A DNA stretch of 64,000 nt from Maylandia zebra (taxonomy: Eukaryota; Chordata; Actinopteri; Cichliformes; Cichlidae), in assembly GCF_041146795.1 (NCBI RefSeq), contig NC_135176.1, positions 16,999,786-17,063,785 of the forward strand, given 5' to 3'. Below the pieces are notes generated by a model, which saw only the letters and a list, made by a program, of their open reading frames with translations, was not told where the DNA came from and made no database searches. The position numbers and the translations under genes are program-made. Positions 62,701-64,000 of this stretch are shown here, one piece after another (positions within the stretch are counted from its first letter, which is position 1; every line of letters starts with the position of its first letter).

Positions 62701-63959
62701 GAGGAGCAGAGTGACACCAGAATGGTCCCATCTGGAGGCCCCTGCCGGGCAATGACATCCTTGTAGACCTGATGCCGAGCCTCTGGGTCCACTTCTAGGA
62801 TGTCCACATCTATCACTGCCACCACAGGCCTACAGATAGATACAAGGGAACGCAGGTCACTCCAATGATAGCGGCACTTGATTTACAAAAAAATGCCACA
62901 TTTTAACCACTTCTGTTTCTAATCTATGTGATGAGATAGTTTAACTTTACAAAGTTTAATCTAAACCTTCACACTTCTATGCATGCTGTGAGTTACCTGT
63001 GGTCTGAGGTCTTCAGCTCAGCCCTTCCATAGTACTTTAAAGTGCCAGGGCTCCAGGTTTGTTCTACATCATCATCACTATCTCTAGATGAAGAAGCTGC
63101 TGCTACTATATTCATCTCCTGGGCTGTAAAAAATACACAAACACAAATATATATCAATGCAAGCATATCCTGAGCTCCTATTTCTATTTTTCCTGTGTTG
63201 CTTTAGAGATCTGTAATAAAAGGGAAAAATAATTTGGTTTAGATAGGTTATACACACTGACTTTGCATCTAACCTGTTTTGTCAAAGTTCCACTTTCTCC
63301 TCTTCCAAAGTATACGGTCAGTCCAGGCGGGCGTGCGGCACTTCTCACTGGTGTCATAGTCTTCTGAGAAGAGGTCATACTTATAGGTGGGGGCAAAATC
63401 TAATTTTCCCTCAATAAAACCTCGAAAGACCTGTGGAAGACATTTTTAGATTAATATCTTCATCACAGGATCTTTTTTGTAATCCAAAGTACATTTACAT
63501 GAAGTAAGAGACCATACTATACAGTCATTTCATATAATTAACATTACAACACAGAACACTCAATTTTTATTTTTTTTTTTACAAACCAAAAGTTTGATAT
63601 CATAAAAATCACAACATAAATTATTTATGTAAATCTGACATATTGCAATATATATTGAAACAGTGAAAAATACTGCTCTGCTGGTATCATCACATTGTTA
63701 GCAGATGTCCAGGCTCAGTCCCACAAATTAGCAGACACTCAAACATGGATGCGTAAAGTATAACATCTGCATAATTATGCATGTGTGCTGTAGGCTTTAC
63801 CAAACCGGCATTCTTCTGGTCCAACAACTGGTCCCCTGCTGTCAAGGCATCCCAGTTCTGCTGCTTGATGAGATCTTTTACTTCCTCATTAGGCAGACTT
63901 ATACGATAGTTAAAGTCTCCACACCAGAACACATAATCATGTGAATACAGCAGACGGCC
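54416..63959 (-). CDS. synj1: SYNJ1, synaptojanin 1 (3' part: end of 5-phosphatase, RRM-like domain, proline-rich tail)
   Basis: Phosphoinositide phosphatase that strips PI(4,5)P2 from clathrin coats at synapses. Coding exons: 63801-63959, 63274-63430, 62997-63123, 62617-62829, 62454-62532, 62123-62288, 61823-62005, 61236-61364, 61007-61045, 60751-60789, 60496-60534, 58936-58983 (less sure), 58224-58262, 57511-57563, 57216-57405, 56423-56751, 54416-55414. With all included they total 2988 nt in one frame, 995 residues plus stop. 5-phosphatase motifs seen: [30 protein letters not shown]. The RRM-like (DUF1866) domain follows ([52 protein letters not shown]). The tail begins [11 protein letters not shown] and includes [11 protein letters not shown]. 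The last exon has two NPF (EH-domain) motifs and WVTFDDDF, which fits the long (170-kDa type) isoform. The Sac domain lies outside the window. One donor (exon ending 63274, GTTAGA) is weak. Confidence 0.95.
55415..56422 (-). other. SYNJ1 penultimate intron
   Basis: 1.0-kb intron between the Q/P-rich exon and the 999-nt last exon (donor GTAGTT, acceptor CTTTCTTAG). No repeat family or extra exon recognised. Confidence 0.7.
57244..57342 (-). repeat. 33-bp coding minisatellite in SYNJ1 (3 x 11 residues)
   Basis: Three successive 11-residue units [22 protein letters not shown] and [11 protein letters not shown] fill 99 nt of the exon at 57216-57405. I do not recall this repeat in mammalian synaptojanin 1. 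Confidence 0.9.
58224..58262 (-). CDS. synj1: SYNJ1 39-nt exon, diverged fourth member
   Basis: Acceptor GTGCTGCAAAG, donor GTGAGT. Adds [13 protein letters not shown] in phase 1-1. It has the same length and phase as the three tandem microexons and a similar SP-x-LP core, but the flanking intron is unlike theirs. Confidence 0.65.
58936..58983 (-). CDS. synj1: SYNJ1 candidate 48-nt cassette exon
   Basis: Acceptor CTTTGACTTTAAG, donor GTAACC. In phase 1-1 it is open and adds [15 protein letters not shown]. An alternative AG 11 nt downstream would give a stop, so the upstream acceptor is required. No clear homologue is recalled. Support is splice sites, phase and an SH3-ligand-like PKPR. Confidence 0.45.
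59253..59658 (-). mobile_element. Non-autonomous hAT-like element, copy 2, in a SYNJ1 intron
   Basis: The ends CAGAGGTATCAAAC and CTTGACATCCCTG are imperfect inverted repeats. The flanking 8-mers ATTTATAT and ATTTGTAT match at 7 of 8. Its left end equals the inverted right end of copy 1 (41422-41810), so the copies are in opposite orientation. No coding capacity. Confidence 0.75.
59692..59784 (-). repeat. (CA)46 microsatellite, (UG)46 in SYNJ1 pre-mRNA
   Basis: A pure CA run of about 93 bp beside the hAT-like element, in the intron between the tandem microexons and the 48-nt candidate exon. It is transcribed as UG repeats. Confidence 0.95.
60496..60534 (-). CDS. synj1: SYNJ1 39-nt microexon, tandem copy 1
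   Basis: Acceptor TTTCTAAAG, donor GTAAAG. Adds [12 protein letters not shown] in phase 1-1. It differs from copy 3 at 4 of 39 bases and keeps both splice sites. Confidence 0.72.
60751..60789 (-). CDS. synj1: SYNJ1 39-nt microexon, tandem copy 2
   Basis: Acceptor TATCTGAAG, donor GTAAAG. Adds [12 protein letters not shown] in phase 1-1. It differs from copy 3 at 3 of 39 bases, and the flanking intron is also duplicated. Confidence 0.75.
61007..61045 (-). CDS. synj1: SYNJ1 39-nt microexon, tandem copy 3
   Basis: Acceptor ATTTCTGAAG, donor GTAAAG. Adds [12 protein letters not shown] in phase 1-1 after the exon ending RPPPPS. It carries an SP pair and an RRxS motif. The closest human counterpart is probably the single GARSPAPTRKEF segment (from memory). 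Confidence 0.75.
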
Positions 63960-64000
63960 CTGGAGGGTAAGATTTCTGTTATTAAGCATTTAACTTAGAC

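Overview
The window looks like chromosomal DNA from a teleost fish, probably a percomorph. The evidence is vertebrate genes with many short introns, very long (CA)n and (TA)n microsatellites, and several decayed Tc1/mariner, hAT and LINE copies of types common in fish. There are no bacterial features. Six protein-coding genes can be rebuilt exon by exon with consistent splice phases. Identities rest on my memory of the vertebrate protein families, not on a database search.

Layout: (1) 1-7.0 kb, minus strand: 5' 16 coding exons of SCAF4 (RNA polymerase II CTD-binding SR-like factor); its 3' half lies left of the window. (2) 7.0-11.9 kb: divergent intergenic space with repeats. (3) 11.9-20.6 kb, plus: complete HUNK kinase, 9 coding exons. 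(4) 20.7-28.6 kb: intergenic, with repeat remnants, a CCAAT/TATA cluster and an RFX-type X-box. (5) 29.2-35.5 kb, minus: complete MIS18A, 5 exons, the last tiny and 2.8 kb from the rest. (6) 37.1-40.9 kb, plus: complete HAUS1, 9 exons. (7) 43.3-47.2 kb, plus: complete EVA1C, 8 exons. (8) 49.3-51.0 kb, minus: complete CFAP298, 7 coding exons. (9) 51.7-64 kb, minus: 3' half of SYNJ1 (end of the 5-phosphatase domain, RRM-like domain, proline-rich tail and long 3' UTR); its 5' half lies right of the window.

SCAF4-HUNK-MIS18A-EVA1C-CFAP298-SYNJ1 matches the gene order of human 21q22.11, so this is conserved vertebrate synteny. The exception is HAUS1 (human chromosome 18), which sits where human has MRAP and URB1.

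The most unusual structure is in SYNJ1. Three tandem ~255-bp units each carry a 39-nt, phase 1-1 exon with intact splice sites. They are followed by two more small phase 1-1 exons and a long transcribed (UG)n tract, forming an apparent in-frame cassette array in the region that encodes the proline-rich, SH3-binding tail of synaptojanin 1.

The genes do not form a pathway. Their products act in transcription termination (SCAF4), kinase signalling (HUNK), centromere licensing (MIS18A), spindle assembly (HAUS1), axon guidance/heparin binding (EVA1C), ciliary dynein assembly (CFAP298) and synaptic vesicle recycling (SYNJ1).
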